DNA from: Microbispora siamensis
GTDB lineage: Bacteria; Actinomycetota; Actinomycetes; Streptosporangiales; Streptosporangiaceae
DNA: 64,000 bases
Direction of reading: 5' to 3'
NCBI RefSeq assembly: GCF_016863095.1
Contig: NZ_BOOF01000002.1
Location: forward strand, 186,001 to 250,000
Each line of letters starts with the position of its first letter. Position 1 is the stretch's first letter. The notes under the pieces were generated by a model. It did no database searches. It saw nothing but the letters and a program-made list of their open reading frames with translations, and was not told the DNA's origin. The position numbers and the translations under genes were made by a program. Positions 24,293 to 32,459 of this stretch are shown here, one piece after another.

Positions 24293-25927
24293 TCACTGGA
24301 ACCCCTCAAGGGTGGGCTGCGTGCCTCCCGGCTGTGCCCCGCCCGGTTGCGTCCCGCCTTGCGTCCCGCCTTGTGTCCCACCACCCTGCTGGGTGCCGCC
24401 GCCCTGCTGGGTGCCGCCCGGCTGCGACCCGCCCGGCTGGCCGCCCTCGTACACCGTTCCGCCCGGCTGCGTGCCACCGGTCTGGGTGCCGGTCGGTTGC
24501 GTGCCACCCTGCTGGGTTCCGTCGGGCTGCGTGCCGGCGGGCTGGCCGGCGTCGGTGGCGGCGGGTGAGGCGGCCGGGTTCGGCTGCCCCGCGGGGGCGG
24601 ATCCGGTCAGCAGCGCCATGATCGCGTCGGCCTGGGCCTTGTCGAAGCCCGCGATGCCGAGGCTGTCCTGGGTGATCTCCTGGGCCACCCGCGGGGCGGC
24701 CACCACCTTCTCCCCCACCACGATCGCGAGCTGCTGCTTGACCGTCTCGCGGGTGAGCGCGGCGATCTGCTCCTGGCTGGAGGGGGACAGCACGAGCCTG
24801 ATCGAGTAGGTGCCGTCGTTCTCCGGCACCTCCTCGATCTTCTGCACGGTCGTGACCGTGACCCCCGGGTCGAGCTGGTAGCAGGAGGCGCCCTTGTCGT
24901 CCGGGATCGCGTCCGTTCCGCTGCAGGGCGCCGGCCCCACCCCGGTGACCGGAGCGAAGTGCATGGGCGTCAGCAGGGTGCGTACGGGCGTCTGCTTGAG
25001 CGGCGGGGCGTCCGGGTTGCGGGTCATCACCACGGCGACGGCGCCGAGGACGCCGGACATGACGACCACCAGCACGAGGGCCACGACGAGGGCGATCGTC
25101 GTCCCCCTGGCCGCCCTCGGCACGGTGGGGCCGGCCGGGGCGGGCGGCCCGTCACCCGGTCCTGCGCCCCCGTCCGCGGGCGTGCCGTCGGGTGCGCCCG
25201 GTACGCCGGGCACGGCGGGCACGGCGGGCTCCACCGGCTCGCCGGGCGCGACGGGAGCACCTGCGACACCAGGGGCACCAGGGGCACCGGCGACACCGGG
25301 GGCGCCAAGCGGGTCACCCGGTCCAGTGGGAACCCCCAGCGGATCAGCGGGTCCACCCGGCACCGCAAGCGGGTCACCCGATCCACCCGGCACGCCCGGC
25401 ACGCCCGGCACGCCGAGGGGGTCGCCAAGCCCGGCAGGCCCCGCGGGCTCACCCGGCACACCGACCGGTCCAGTGATCGTGTCACCGAGCGGATCGACAG
25501 GCCCGCCCGGCGGCTCACCGCGCACCCCGAGCGGGTCGTCGAACCCGCCGAGCCCACCGAGCCCACCGGGCTCACCCCGCGCACCACCCGGACCGCCGAG
25601 TGGATCGCCGAGCCCCGCGCGCTCACCGTGGGCACCGAGCGGAAGGGGACCTCCGCCGGGGTCGCCCGGCCCGCCGATGGGCCCATACGTGTCACCCTGC
25701 CCGCCGCCGGCGGCGGGCAGGACCGTCGTCTCTCCCGTGGCACCGGCCCCGCCGGACATGTCGCCGAACCAGCCGCCCCACCCGCCGGACGCCTCGGCGG
25801 GCACGCCGCCGCGGTCCTCGGGGCCGACCGGCTTGGGCATGGGCGCCGTCTCGGCTCCCGATGTCAGGCCGCCGGGCCGCGGGCCGAGTTCCTCGTCTCC
25901 CGGCACGGGCGCGTTGTGCATTCCCAC
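24293..25927 (-). CDS. Membrane protein: collagen-like N-terminus, one helix, SecD P1-head-like domain, Gly-Thr-Gln tail
   Basis: 544 residues (GTG 25927; ATG 25921 is as likely). Residues 85-245 are Gly/Pro-rich with irregular Gly-x-y triplets and about nine 'GDPLG/ADPLG' units. One helix ('[20 protein letters not shown]', about 276-301) follows. The domain at about 310-450 ('[20 protein letters not shown]', '[17 protein letters not shown]') matches the P1-head segment of SecD. The tail (about 455-540) repeats G-G-T-Q/P. With N-in topology the triplet region would be cytosolic and the SecD-like domain outside. SecD itself lies elsewhere and needs a twelve-helix SecDF core absent here, so a stand-alone role is unknown. 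Confidence 0.8.
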   Translation of the reverse strand: MGMHNAPVPGDEELGPRPGGLTSGAETAPMPKPVGPEDRGGVPAEASGGWGGWFGDMSGGAGATGETTVLPAAGGGQGDTYGPIGGPGDPGGGPLPLGAHGERAGLGDPLGGPGGARGEPGGLGGLGGFDDPLGVRGEPPGGPVDPLGDTITGPVGVPGEPAGPAGLGDPLGVPGVPGVPGGSGDPLAVPGGPADPLGVPTGPGDPLGAPGVAGAPGAPGVAGAPVAPGEPVEPAVPAVPGVPGAPDGTPADGGAGPGDGPPAPAGPTVPRAARGTTIALVVALVLVVVMSGVLGAVAVVMTRNPDAPPLKQTPVRTLLTPMHFAPVTGVGPAPCSGTDAIPDDKGASCYQLDPGVTVTTVQKIEEVPENDGTYSIRLVLSPSSQEQIAALTRETVKQQLAIVVGEKVVAAPRVAQEITQDSLGIAGFDKAQADAIMALLTGSAPAGQPNPAASPAATDAGQPAGTQPDGTQQGGTQPTGTQTGGTQPGGTVYEGGQPGGSQPGGTQQGGGTQQGGGTQGGTQGGTQPGGAQPGGTQPTLEGFQ

Positions 25928-26017
25928 CTCGATCCCTTACACCGCTCGCAGAGCCTACCGAGGTCTGCCAACCGCGGGTAACCGGCCGACCATGGAACGC
26001 TCAACACCCTCCTTTAT

Positions 26018-26030
26018 TGACAATTTGTCA
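26018..26030. promoter_or_regulatory. Palindrome TGACAATTTGTCA upstream of ald, candidate operator
   Basis: Perfect TGACA/TGTCA arms with a 3-base centre lie 69 bp before the ald start, in an A/T-rich patch. Its left part overlaps TTGACA (26017-26022), an ideal -35. A bound regulator, for example an Lrp/AsnC-type AldR as in mycobacteria, could therefore block or assist RNA polymerase. Assignment of the regulator is inference. Confidence 0.5.
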
Positions 26031-26098
26031 TGAATATCCGCCAAATGGTTGCCCGTTGCCCGATGTCGCCACGGACGTCGGAAGCAGACAGTTGAGAC

Positions 26099-27217
26099 AT
26101 GAAGGTGGGAGTTCCCCGAGAGATCAAGACGCACGAGTACCGGGTTGCGCTCACACCCGCGGGGGTCAACGAGTTCGTACGCAAGGGTCATCGGGTCCTC
26201 GTCGAGAAGGGGGCGGGCCAGGGGTCCGCGATCCCGGACGAGGACTTCGCCGCGGCGGGGGCCGTCATCATCGGCACGGCGGACGAGGTGTGGGCCGAGG
26301 GCGACCTGATCCTGAAGGTCAAGGAACCGGTGCCGGACGAGTATCACCGGATGCGCAAGGGCCAGGTGCTGTTCACCTATCTCCACCTGGCCGCCTCGGA
26401 GTCCTGCACCCGGGCCATGCTGGAGTCGGGCGTGACCGGCATCGCGTACGAGACCGTGCAGAAACCCGACCGCACGCTGCCGCTGCTCGCGCCCATGTCC
26501 GAGGTGGCCGGGCGGCTGGCGCCGCAGGTGGGCGCCTACCACCTCATGCGTCAGGGCGGCGGGCGCGGCGTGCTGATGAGCGGCGTCCCCGGCACCTATC
26601 CGGCCAAGGTGGCGGTGATCGGCGCGGGGGTGTCGGGCATGAACGCCGCCGCGGTCGCCGTGGGCATGCGGGCGCAGGTGCTGCTGCTCGACCGCGACGT
26701 CGACCGGTTGCGCCACGCCGACCTCGTCTTCCGTGGCGGCTGCCAGACCGTGGCGTCCAACGCGTACGAGGTCGAGCGGGCGGTGGTGGACGCCGACCTG
26801 GTGATCGGCGCGGTGCTCGTGCCGGGCGCCAAGGCGCCGACCCTGGTGAGCAACGACCTCGTCTCGCGGATGAAGCCGGGGTCGGTGCTGGTGGACATCT
26901 CCATCGACCAGGGCGGCTGTTTCGAGGACTCGCGGCCGACCACCCACGCCGACCCGGTCTACCGGGTGCACGGCTCGGTGTTCTACTGCGTGGCCAACAT
27001 GCCGGGGGCGGTGCCGCACACCTCGACGTACGCGCTGACCAACGTCACGCTGCCGTACGCGCTGGCGATCGCCGACCTGGGCTGGCGCGAGGCGCTGACC
27101 GCCGACCCCGCGCTCGCCCTCGGTCTGAGCACCCACGAGGGTCACCTCACGAGCCGCCCGGTGGCCGAGGCCCACGGGCTGGAGGCCGTGCCCGTGGACC
27201 GCGTGCTGGTTCCTTAA
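26099..27217 (+). CDS. ald: Alanine dehydrogenase
   Basis: 372 residues, full length. Catalyses reversible NAD-dependent oxidative deamination of L-alanine to pyruvate and ammonia in the cytosol. Substrate residues of the family are present: Arg15 ('[12 protein letters not shown]'), Lys75 ('[12 protein letters not shown]') and His96 ('FTYLHLA'). The NAD Rossmann fingerprint is '[14 protein letters not shown]' with the acidic end '[10 protein letters not shown]', and Asp lies in '[12 protein letters not shown]'. Monocistronic, with a palindromic operator candidate upstream. Confidence 0.97.
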   Translation: MKVGVPREIKTHEYRVALTPAGVNEFVRKGHRVLVEKGAGQGSAIPDEDFAAAGAVIIGTADEVWAEGDLILKVKEPVPDEYHRMRKGQVLFTYLHLAASESCTRAMLESGVTGIAYETVQKPDRTLPLLAPMSEVAGRLAPQVGAYHLMRQGGGRGVLMSGVPGTYPAKVAVIGAGVSGMNAAAVAVGMRAQVLLLDRDVDRLRHADLVFRGGCQTVASNAYEVERAVVDADLVIGAVLVPGAKAPTLVSNDLVSRMKPGSVLVDISIDQGGCFEDSRPTTHADPVYRVHGSVFYCVANMPGAVPHTSTYALTNVTLPYALAIADLGWREALTADPALALGLSTHEGHLTSRPVAEAHGLEAVPVDRVLVP

Positions 27218-27238
27218 GCCGGGCCGGGGACGTCCGGA

Positions 27239-27922
27239 TCAGGAGGACGGGGACGGAGCCGTGCTCGGCATCGGCTCCTGCGTGGTCTCCTGCTGGGCCG
27301 GCGGGAGCGGCTGCTCGTCGGTGGTGCCGATGCCGCCCGAGCAGGAGGCGCCGTACTCGGGGGTGGTGGTCGGGTTCTGCTTGTACTTCTTGATGAACTC
27401 CGGCAGGCGGGGGTCGTCCGCGGAGTCCAGCGCGAGCTGGTGGTTCCAGGAGCTGGCGACGATCTTGGACGGCAGGCCCGGGTAGGGGCTCAGCAGCATG
27501 TAGTCGGCGGAGGCGAGGCTCTTGAGCTTGTCCACCTCGGCCTTGGGCAGGTCGGGCCGGTAGGTGATCCACACCGCGCCGTGCTCCAGCGAGTGGACAC
27601 CGTGCTCGTTGTGGATGGGCTTGTCGTAGATGCCGCAGTTCTGCCAGTAGAAGTTGTGCTGGCCGCCGACGGGCGGGGTCTCCTTGTAGGACACCTTGTT
27701 CCAGGAGTGGTCGGAGCCCTTGTAGTTGAAGGTCTTGACGGCGCTGAGCGACTTGGCCGAGCGGTCGTTGACCACGTAGACGGCGACGAGGGCGACCAGG
27801 ACGACGATCACGAGGCCGCCTATCCCCCACATGAGAAGCGCGGCGCGCCGCTCCTTACGCTTCTGCTCGGCGCGCATGCGGGCGAGGTGCTCACGCCTCG
27901 CCTGCGACTTCTCCTTGGTCAT
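27239..27922 (-). CDS. DUF3105 membrane-anchored protein
   Basis: 227 residues; ATG 27922 is preceded by GGAGGAG. A very basic N-terminus (about 1-27) leads to one helix ('[20 protein letters not shown]'). The exported DUF3105 domain follows, with its hallmark '[20 protein letters not shown]', '[20 protein letters not shown]' and '[19 protein letters not shown]'. The many His residues (GG.H, H.EH.VHSLEHG) look like metal ligands. The family has no settled function. Its divergent DUF305 neighbour has His-rich motifs too, which suggests a shared metal (copper?) role, as inference. Confidence 0.9.
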   Translation of the reverse strand: MTKEKSQARREHLARMRAEQKRKERRAALLMWGIGGLVIVVLVALVAVYVVNDRSAKSLSAVKTFNYKGSDHSWNKVSYKETPPVGGQHNFYWQNCGIYDKPIHNEHGVHSLEHGAVWITYRPDLPKAEVDKLKSLASADYMLLSPYPGLPSKIVASSWNHQLALDSADDPRLPEFIKKYKQNPTTTPEYGASCSGGIGTTDEQPLPPAQQETTQEPMPSTAPSPSS

Positions 27923-28029
27923 CGCTCCTCCAACCGCTGATCACTGACACCCCCGCTGCGTATGGAGAATAGTGGCTAAAGGTATTGCTTCGGGCAGAGC
28001 GACGGCTGTGGCGAGTAGCCTGTGGGGCG

Positions 28030-28719
28030 ATGAGCACTGACATCGACGCCCCAGGGGACGGCACAGTGGAGACCGCTGCGGAGACCGCTCCCCCGGCCCG
28101 GCGCCGCCTCCCCGTCCTCGGGCTGGTCGTCGTCCTCCTCGCGGCGGCGGCGCTCGTGCTGTTCTTCACCAGGCAGGCGACGCTCGGGGACGCCTCTCCC
28201 GAGGCGGGGTTCGCCAGGGACATGGGGGTCCACCACGCGCAGGCGGTGGAGATGTCCTTCATCCTCAGGGACAAGACCTCCGACCAGGCGCTGCGCAGCC
28301 TGGCGTACGACATCATCACCACGCAGAGCACCCAGCGTGGAATTTTCATGGGCTGGCTGCAGCAGTGGGGCCTGGACCAGAGTTCCACCCGCCCGGCGAT
28401 GGCCTGGATGGCCGGGCACGGGCATGGCGGGGCGGCCACGACCGTCCCGGCGCCCGGCACGATGCCCGGGATGGCGACGGAGGAGGAGATGAACCGGCTC
28501 CGCCAGGCCACCGGCAGGGACGCCGAGATCCTCTTCCTCCAGCTCATGATCCGCCACCACCAGGGCGGCGTGGAGATGGCCGAGGGCCTGCTCAAGCTGT
28601 CGGACCGCGACGAGGTGCGCGCTCTCGCCCAGCACATCGTGGACGGGCAGAACGCCGAGATCCGCACGATGACGGACCTGCTGGCCAAGCGGGGAGCCCG
28701 GCCGCTCCCCGCGCCGTGA
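28030..28719 (+). CDS. DUF305 membrane-anchored protein
   Basis: 229 residues from ATG 28030 (the longer frame from 27985 lacks a start signal). A cytosolic Pro/Ala leader precedes one helix ('LPVLGLVVVLLAAAALVLFF'). The DUF305 ferritin-like helical domain (about 60-225) shows its paired motifs 'FARDMGVHHAQAVEMSFI' and 'LFLQLMIRHHQGGVEMAEGL'. The His-His and Met-rich spacing ('GHGHGG', 'MPGM') fits copper binding. Divergent from the DUF3105 gene by 107 bp. Confidence 0.9.
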   Translation: MSTDIDAPGDGTVETAAETAPPARRRLPVLGLVVVLLAAAALVLFFTRQATLGDASPEAGFARDMGVHHAQAVEMSFILRDKTSDQALRSLAYDIITTQSTQRGIFMGWLQQWGLDQSSTRPAMAWMAGHGHGGAATTVPAPGTMPGMATEEEMNRLRQATGRDAEILFLQLMIRHHQGGVEMAEGLLKLSDRDEVRALAQHIVDGQNAEIRTMTDLLAKRGARPLPAP

Positions 28720-28746
28720 CCCTCTCCGGCTGTCCGGCCGTCTCGT

Positions 28747-29598
28747 TCAGTCCGCCCGTACGGCGTGGATCGCGGTGAAGGCCAGCAGGGAGCGTGCGGT
28801 CCGCCCCGGGCCCTCGAGTATGGGTGAGTGCCCGAGACCGGGCAGCAACTCGACTTCCGCGCCCGGAACGACGCGGTAGTCGGCGGCGGACGAGGACCGC
28901 CATCTCCGGTCGTCCTCGCCGAAGATCACCAGTAGCGGCTTGCCGAGGACCGCCAGCCGGTCCGGAAGCGCCCGCTGCTCCAGGTAGTCGCGGGTGCCCT
29001 GCATCGTGGCGGTGAGCGTGTGGTAGGTCATGATGCGCACCTCGTCCAGGAGCTCGGGCGGGATCCGGTAACCCGCGCGGCTGAAACCGGTGCTCGCGAA
29101 CCGCCGGAGCTGCTCGTCGGTCGGTGGCCATTGCGACGGTGCGATCGCGGCGGACTCCGGTGCGATGAAGGCGTCCATGCCGGGCCCGGTGTTGATGAGC
29201 ACGAGCGCGGTCACCAGGTCGGGTCGTTGCTCGGCGAGAGCGGTGGCGACCGCGCCGCCGCTGGAGTGGCCGGCCACGATCGCGCACTCGACGCCGAGCC
29301 GGTCCAGTGCCGCGCCGACCCGACGTCCCTGGTCCGGGATCGCGTAGCTCGGGCCGGCCGGTTTGGCCGACCGGCCGTGCCCGAGCAGGTCGATCCGGAT
29401 GACGCGATGCGATCCGGTCAGCAGCGGAACCAGACGGTCCCACGAGCGGGCCGAGGAGGCGGACCCGTGGATCAGCAGGAGTGCCGGGGCGTCGCGGGGG
29501 CCGTCCTGGCACACGTGGATGTCGCCGTCGTCCAGGGACAGCATCGAACTCTCGGTGGTCTCGTCTTCCACACGCGGTTTGCCGTCGGAAACAGTCAT
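28747..29598 (-). CDS. Alpha/beta-fold hydrolase
   Basis: 283 residues from ATG 29598; extending to 29697 would run into the next gene's promoter. Oxyanion-hole motif 'LLIHGSASSARSWDRL' is at about 41-56, nucleophile Ser112 in 'VAGHSSGGAVA', acid near 'LLVIFGEDDRRW', and His in 'LPGLGHSPILEGP'. This is a complete triad. Cytosolic. The nucleophile elbow is G-H-S-S-G. Substrate unknown. Divergent from an AraC-type regulator, the likely controller. Confidence 0.88.
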   Translation of the reverse strand: MTVSDGKPRVEDETTESSMLSLDDGDIHVCQDGPRDAPALLLIHGSASSARSWDRLVPLLTGSHRVIRIDLLGHGRSAKPAGPSYAIPDQGRRVGAALDRLGVECAIVAGHSSGGAVATALAEQRPDLVTALVLINTGPGMDAFIAPESAAIAPSQWPPTDEQLRRFASTGFSRAGYRIPPELLDEVRIMTYHTLTATMQGTRDYLEQRALPDRLAVLGKPLLVIFGEDDRRWRSSSAADYRVVPGAEVELLPGLGHSPILEGPGRTARSLLAFTAIHAVRAD

Positions 29599-29687
29599 GC
29601 GCCCACTGTCGCCGCCGGTGCGCGCCGCCGTCTTGGACGAATGTTCCCCGCCCGCGTGTCGGCGCGTGCCCGCATAGCCTGGAGGCC

Positions 29688-30566
29688 ATGTCGACATTCG
29701 TGCACGGTGAGGCCGTGTGGGACGTCGCCTGCCCGCGGCGGCCCAGCCGGGTGGCCGGTGTCACCATGGCCGGGTTCCGCGTCGCCGACATGGACGCGCT
29801 CCGGATGGTCCCGCACCCGGCCGTGACGCTGCTCCTGGAGTTCGGCGCCGGTTCGCCCGTCGTGCACTACGCCGCGGGGCGGCAGCAAGGGGGAAGTCTG
29901 GTCGCCGGGCCCGGGCTCGGGTCCGGCGGCGCGGTCCGGGCGCGGGGTGAGAACGTCGAGTGCGTGCAGGTGCGCCTGTCCCCGGTCGTCGCACGCGCGA
30001 TTCTGGGCGTCTCCCCCGCCGGCCTCGACGGCGCCGTGGTGGCCCTCGACGAGCTGTGGGGCCGGGAGGCGTCGCGGATCCGTGAGCGACTGGGCGAGGT
30101 CTCCTCCTGGGAGGATCGCTTCGCGCTGACCGACGCGCTGCTCGCCCGCCGGCATGAGGCGGGGCCGCCCGTGGACCCGGAGGTGGCCTGGGCCTGGCGC
30201 CGGATCGTCGGCGGCCGCGGCCTGGTCCGGGTCGACCGGCTGGCCGCCGAAGTGGGATGGAGCCGTAAGCGCCTGTGGTCGCGGTTCCACTCGCAGATCG
30301 GCCTGCCGCCCAAGCGCGCCGCGAAGCTGGTCCGCTTCGACCATGCCGCCCACCGCCTGGTCGCGGGTGGAAGCGCCGCCCAGGTCGCGGTCGAGGCCGG
30401 CTACGCCGACCAGTCCCACCTGCATCGGGACGTCGTGGAGTTCACCGGCGTGACCCCGGCGAGCGTGGCGGCCGAGCCGTTTCTGGCGGTCGACGACATC
30501 GCGTGGCCCGGCCGGGAGGCTTCGGCCGAGCCGGGCCTCTCGTCGGTCGCCGGTGCAGGTCCTTGA
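29688..30566 (+). CDS. AraC-family transcriptional regulator
   Basis: 292 residues from ATG 29688, preceded by GGAGG at two bases (short spacing; a leaderless start is possible). The N-terminal domain (about 1-160) resembles the AraC ligand-binding type ('VWDVACPRRPSRVAGVTMAG', 'PAVTLLLEFG'). The C-terminal double helix-turn-helix reads 'RVDRLAAEVGWSRKRLWSRF' then 'GLPPKRAAKLVRFDHAAHRL', with 'AVEAGYADQSHLHRDVVEFT', the usual second half. Divergent from the alpha/beta hydrolase. Confidence 0.9.
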   Translation: MSTFVHGEAVWDVACPRRPSRVAGVTMAGFRVADMDALRMVPHPAVTLLLEFGAGSPVVHYAAGRQQGGSLVAGPGLGSGGAVRARGENVECVQVRLSPVVARAILGVSPAGLDGAVVALDELWGREASRIRERLGEVSSWEDRFALTDALLARRHEAGPPVDPEVAWAWRRIVGGRGLVRVDRLAAEVGWSRKRLWSRFHSQIGLPPKRAAKLVRFDHAAHRLVAGGSAAQVAVEAGYADQSHLHRDVVEFTGVTPASVAAEPFLAVDDIAWPGREASAEPGLSSVAGAGP

Positions 30567-30629
30567 TCTCGAGAGCCGCGGCCGGCCGGGGAGACGCCCG
30601 CGACCGGCCGCCGCGACTCGGATGCGACG

Positions 30630-31703
30630 TCAGGCCCGCAGTTCCTCGGCCAGCGCCGCGGCGAACGCGTCCACGTCGGCCTCGGTGGTGTCGAAGGCGC
30701 ACATCCACCGCACCTCGACCATGCCCCCGCCGACCTGCTCGTTCCAGTTGTAGAACCGGAACCGCTTGCGCAGCCGGTCGGCCGCGTCGGCCGGCAGGAT
30801 CGCGAACACCGCGTTGGCCTCGACCGGGCGCGGCACGCTCACCCCGGGCAGGTCCCGTACGGCGTCGGCGAGCCGCCGGGCCATCGCGTTGGCCTGGCGG
30901 GCGTTGCGCAGCCACAGGTCGCCCCCGAGCAGGGCCTCGAACTGCACCGACACGAACCGCATCTTCGAGGCGAGCTGCATGCTCGTCTTGCGCAGGTACG
31001 GCAGGCCGCGCGACGCCTCCGGGTTCAGCACGACGACGACCTCGCCCAGCATCAGACCGATCTTGGTGCCGCCGAAGGACAGCACGTCGACCCCCGCGTC
31101 CGTGGTCAGGGCGCGCAGCGGCACGTCCAGGGCGGCGGCCGCGTTGGTGATCCGCGACCCGTCGAGGTGGACGTACATCCCCAGCTCATGGGCGTGGTCG
31201 CAGATCGCCTTGATCTCGGCCGGGGTGTAGAGCGTGCCCAGCTCGGTCGCGTTGGAGATCGACACGACCCGGGGCTGCGCCCGGTGCACGTCGCCGAACC
31301 CCCACGCCTGCCGGTCGATCAGGTCGGGCGTGAGCTTGCCGTCCGGGGTCGGCACGGTCAGCAGCTTCAGCCCGCCGGTGACCTCGGGGGCGCCGCCCTC
31401 GTCGGTGTTGATGTGCGCGCTCTCGGGGCAGACCACGGCCTCCCAGCGCGCGCACATCGATCGCAGCGACACGACGTTGGCCGCCGTGCCGTTGAACACG
31501 GGGAACACCTCGGCCTGCTCGCCGAAGTGCCTGCGGAAGACACCGCGGACCGCCTCGGTGTAGACGTCGTCGCCGTAGGAGACCTGGTGTCCCCCGTTGG
31601 CGAGGGCGATCGCCTCCAGGACTTCGGGGTGCACCCCCGCGTAGTTGTCGCTGGCGAACGTCCGGCTCGCCGGGTCGTGCCGGCGCACGGCATCGGTTGT
31701 CAC
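30630..31703 (-). CDS. ltaE: Low-specificity L-threonine aldolase (PLP-dependent)
   Basis: 357 residues from GTG 31703, chosen because GGGGAGA lies six bases upstream; the in-frame ATG at 31718 would include that sequence in the gene. Cleaves L-threonine/allo-threonine to glycine and acetaldehyde. PLP binding: Asp181 and Arg184 in 'VHLDGSRI', Schiff-base Lys214 in 'LSFGGTKIGLM', and 'DNYAGVHPEVLEAIA' near the N-terminus. A GC hairpin separates it from the SDR gene upstream, so it may have its own promoter or be expressed by read-through. Confidence 0.9.
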   Translation of the reverse strand: MTTDAVRRHDPASRTFASDNYAGVHPEVLEAIALANGGHQVSYGDDVYTEAVRGVFRRHFGEQAEVFPVFNGTAANVVSLRSMCARWEAVVCPESAHINTDEGGAPEVTGGLKLLTVPTPDGKLTPDLIDRQAWGFGDVHRAQPRVVSISNATELGTLYTPAEIKAICDHAHELGMYVHLDGSRITNAAAALDVPLRALTTDAGVDVLSFGGTKIGLMLGEVVVVLNPEASRGLPYLRKTSMQLASKMRFVSVQFEALLGGDLWLRNARQANAMARRLADAVRDLPGVSVPRPVEANAVFAILPADAADRLRKRFRFYNWNEQVGGGMVEVRWMCAFDTTEADVDAFAAALAEELRA

Positions 31704-31731
31704 GAGATGTCTCCCCATCGCGGTTTCAGGC

Positions 31732-31763
31732 CCCGCGGCCGGCCCGGTCGGGCCGGCCGCGGG
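31732..31763 (-). terminator. Hairpin between SDR and threonine aldolase genes
   Basis: CCCGCGGCCGGCC (31732-31744) and GGCCGGCCGCGGG (31751-31763) are perfect 13-bp arms with a 6-base loop, within the 79-bp gap. On the minus strand this follows the SDR stop, so it may end or attenuate the DUF6421-SDR transcript before ltaE. Confidence 0.65.
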
Positions 31764-31782
31764 TCCGGATCAGCAGCGTAGA

Positions 31783-32436
31783 TCAGGGTGTGAGGTCGAT
31801 CCTGCGGCCGTTGACCGCCGCGGGCTCCTCGTCCCACAGGCCCGCGACCGCCGCCGCCAGATCCTTCACGTCGGTGAAGGTCCGATACGGCTTGTCCGGG
31901 TTCGCGGCCCTCATCTCATCGTGCACCAACGCGTTGACCACCAGGACCACCGCGGCGGCCGAGGTGTCCTTCAGCGCGTCGGCCAGCGACAGCGTCCACG
32001 CCTCGGCGGCGGCCTTCGCGGCCGCGTACGCCGCGCCGCCCTGCGTCGGCTTCTGGGCCGCCCGGGCCGACACGATCGCGAAACGGCCGTTCCCGCTCGC
32101 CCGCAGCAGCGGCTCGAACTCCAGCGAGACGTTCTGCAGGGTCCTGATCAGCAGGTCGTGCAGCAGGTCCCAGTCGTCGAGCGAGGTGTCGGCGAAGGTC
32201 TTCGACCCGCGCCAGCCGCCGACCAGGTGGACGACGCCGTCCACCCGGCCGTGCTCGGCCCGCACCCGCTCAGCCAGGCCGCGTACGGCGTCCCGGTCGA
32301 GCAGGTCGACGGCCAGGCACCCCTCGGCGCCGGACTTGTCCACGCCGATGACCGTGTCCCCGAGCTCGGTGAACTTCCCGACGACGGCGCGGCCGGCCGG
32401 GCCGCCCGCTCCAGTGACCAGGATCACCCTGCTCAT
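31783..32436 (-). CDS. Short-chain dehydrogenase/reductase
   Basis: 217 residues from ATG 32436 (GGAGAGG upstream); an ATG at 32463 overlaps the DUF6421 stop and adds nine residues. Rossmann motif 'VILVTGAGGPAGRAVVGKF', then 'VVHLVGGWRG' in place of the usual NNAG, Ser in 'FAIVSARAA', and the catalytic YxxxK as 'GGAAYAAAKAAAEAW' (Tyr-x3-Lys intact). This is a small classical SDR. Function unknown; its coupling to DUF6421 suggests a joint pathway. Confidence 0.85.
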   Translation of the reverse strand: MSRVILVTGAGGPAGRAVVGKFTELGDTVIGVDKSGAEGCLAVDLLDRDAVRGLAERVRAEHGRVDGVVHLVGGWRGSKTFADTSLDDWDLLHDLLIRTLQNVSLEFEPLLRASGNGRFAIVSARAAQKPTQGGAAYAAAKAAAEAWTLSLADALKDTSAAAVVLVVNALVHDEMRAANPDKPYRTFTDVKDLAAAVAGLWDEEPAAVNGRRIDLTP

Positions 32437-32459
32437 CGCGCGTTCCTCTCCGGCCCCGC

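Noticed and set aside
25150-25650. Dense short repeats resembling a repeat array
   Set aside because: They are the codons of the Gly-Pro/GDPLG repeats in the collagen-like protein; there are no unique spacers as in CRISPR.
31732-31763. The hairpin as proof that ltaE is a separate operon
   Set aside because: A stem alone does not show termination; no promoter for ltaE is convincing in the 79-bp gap, so co-transcription remains possible.
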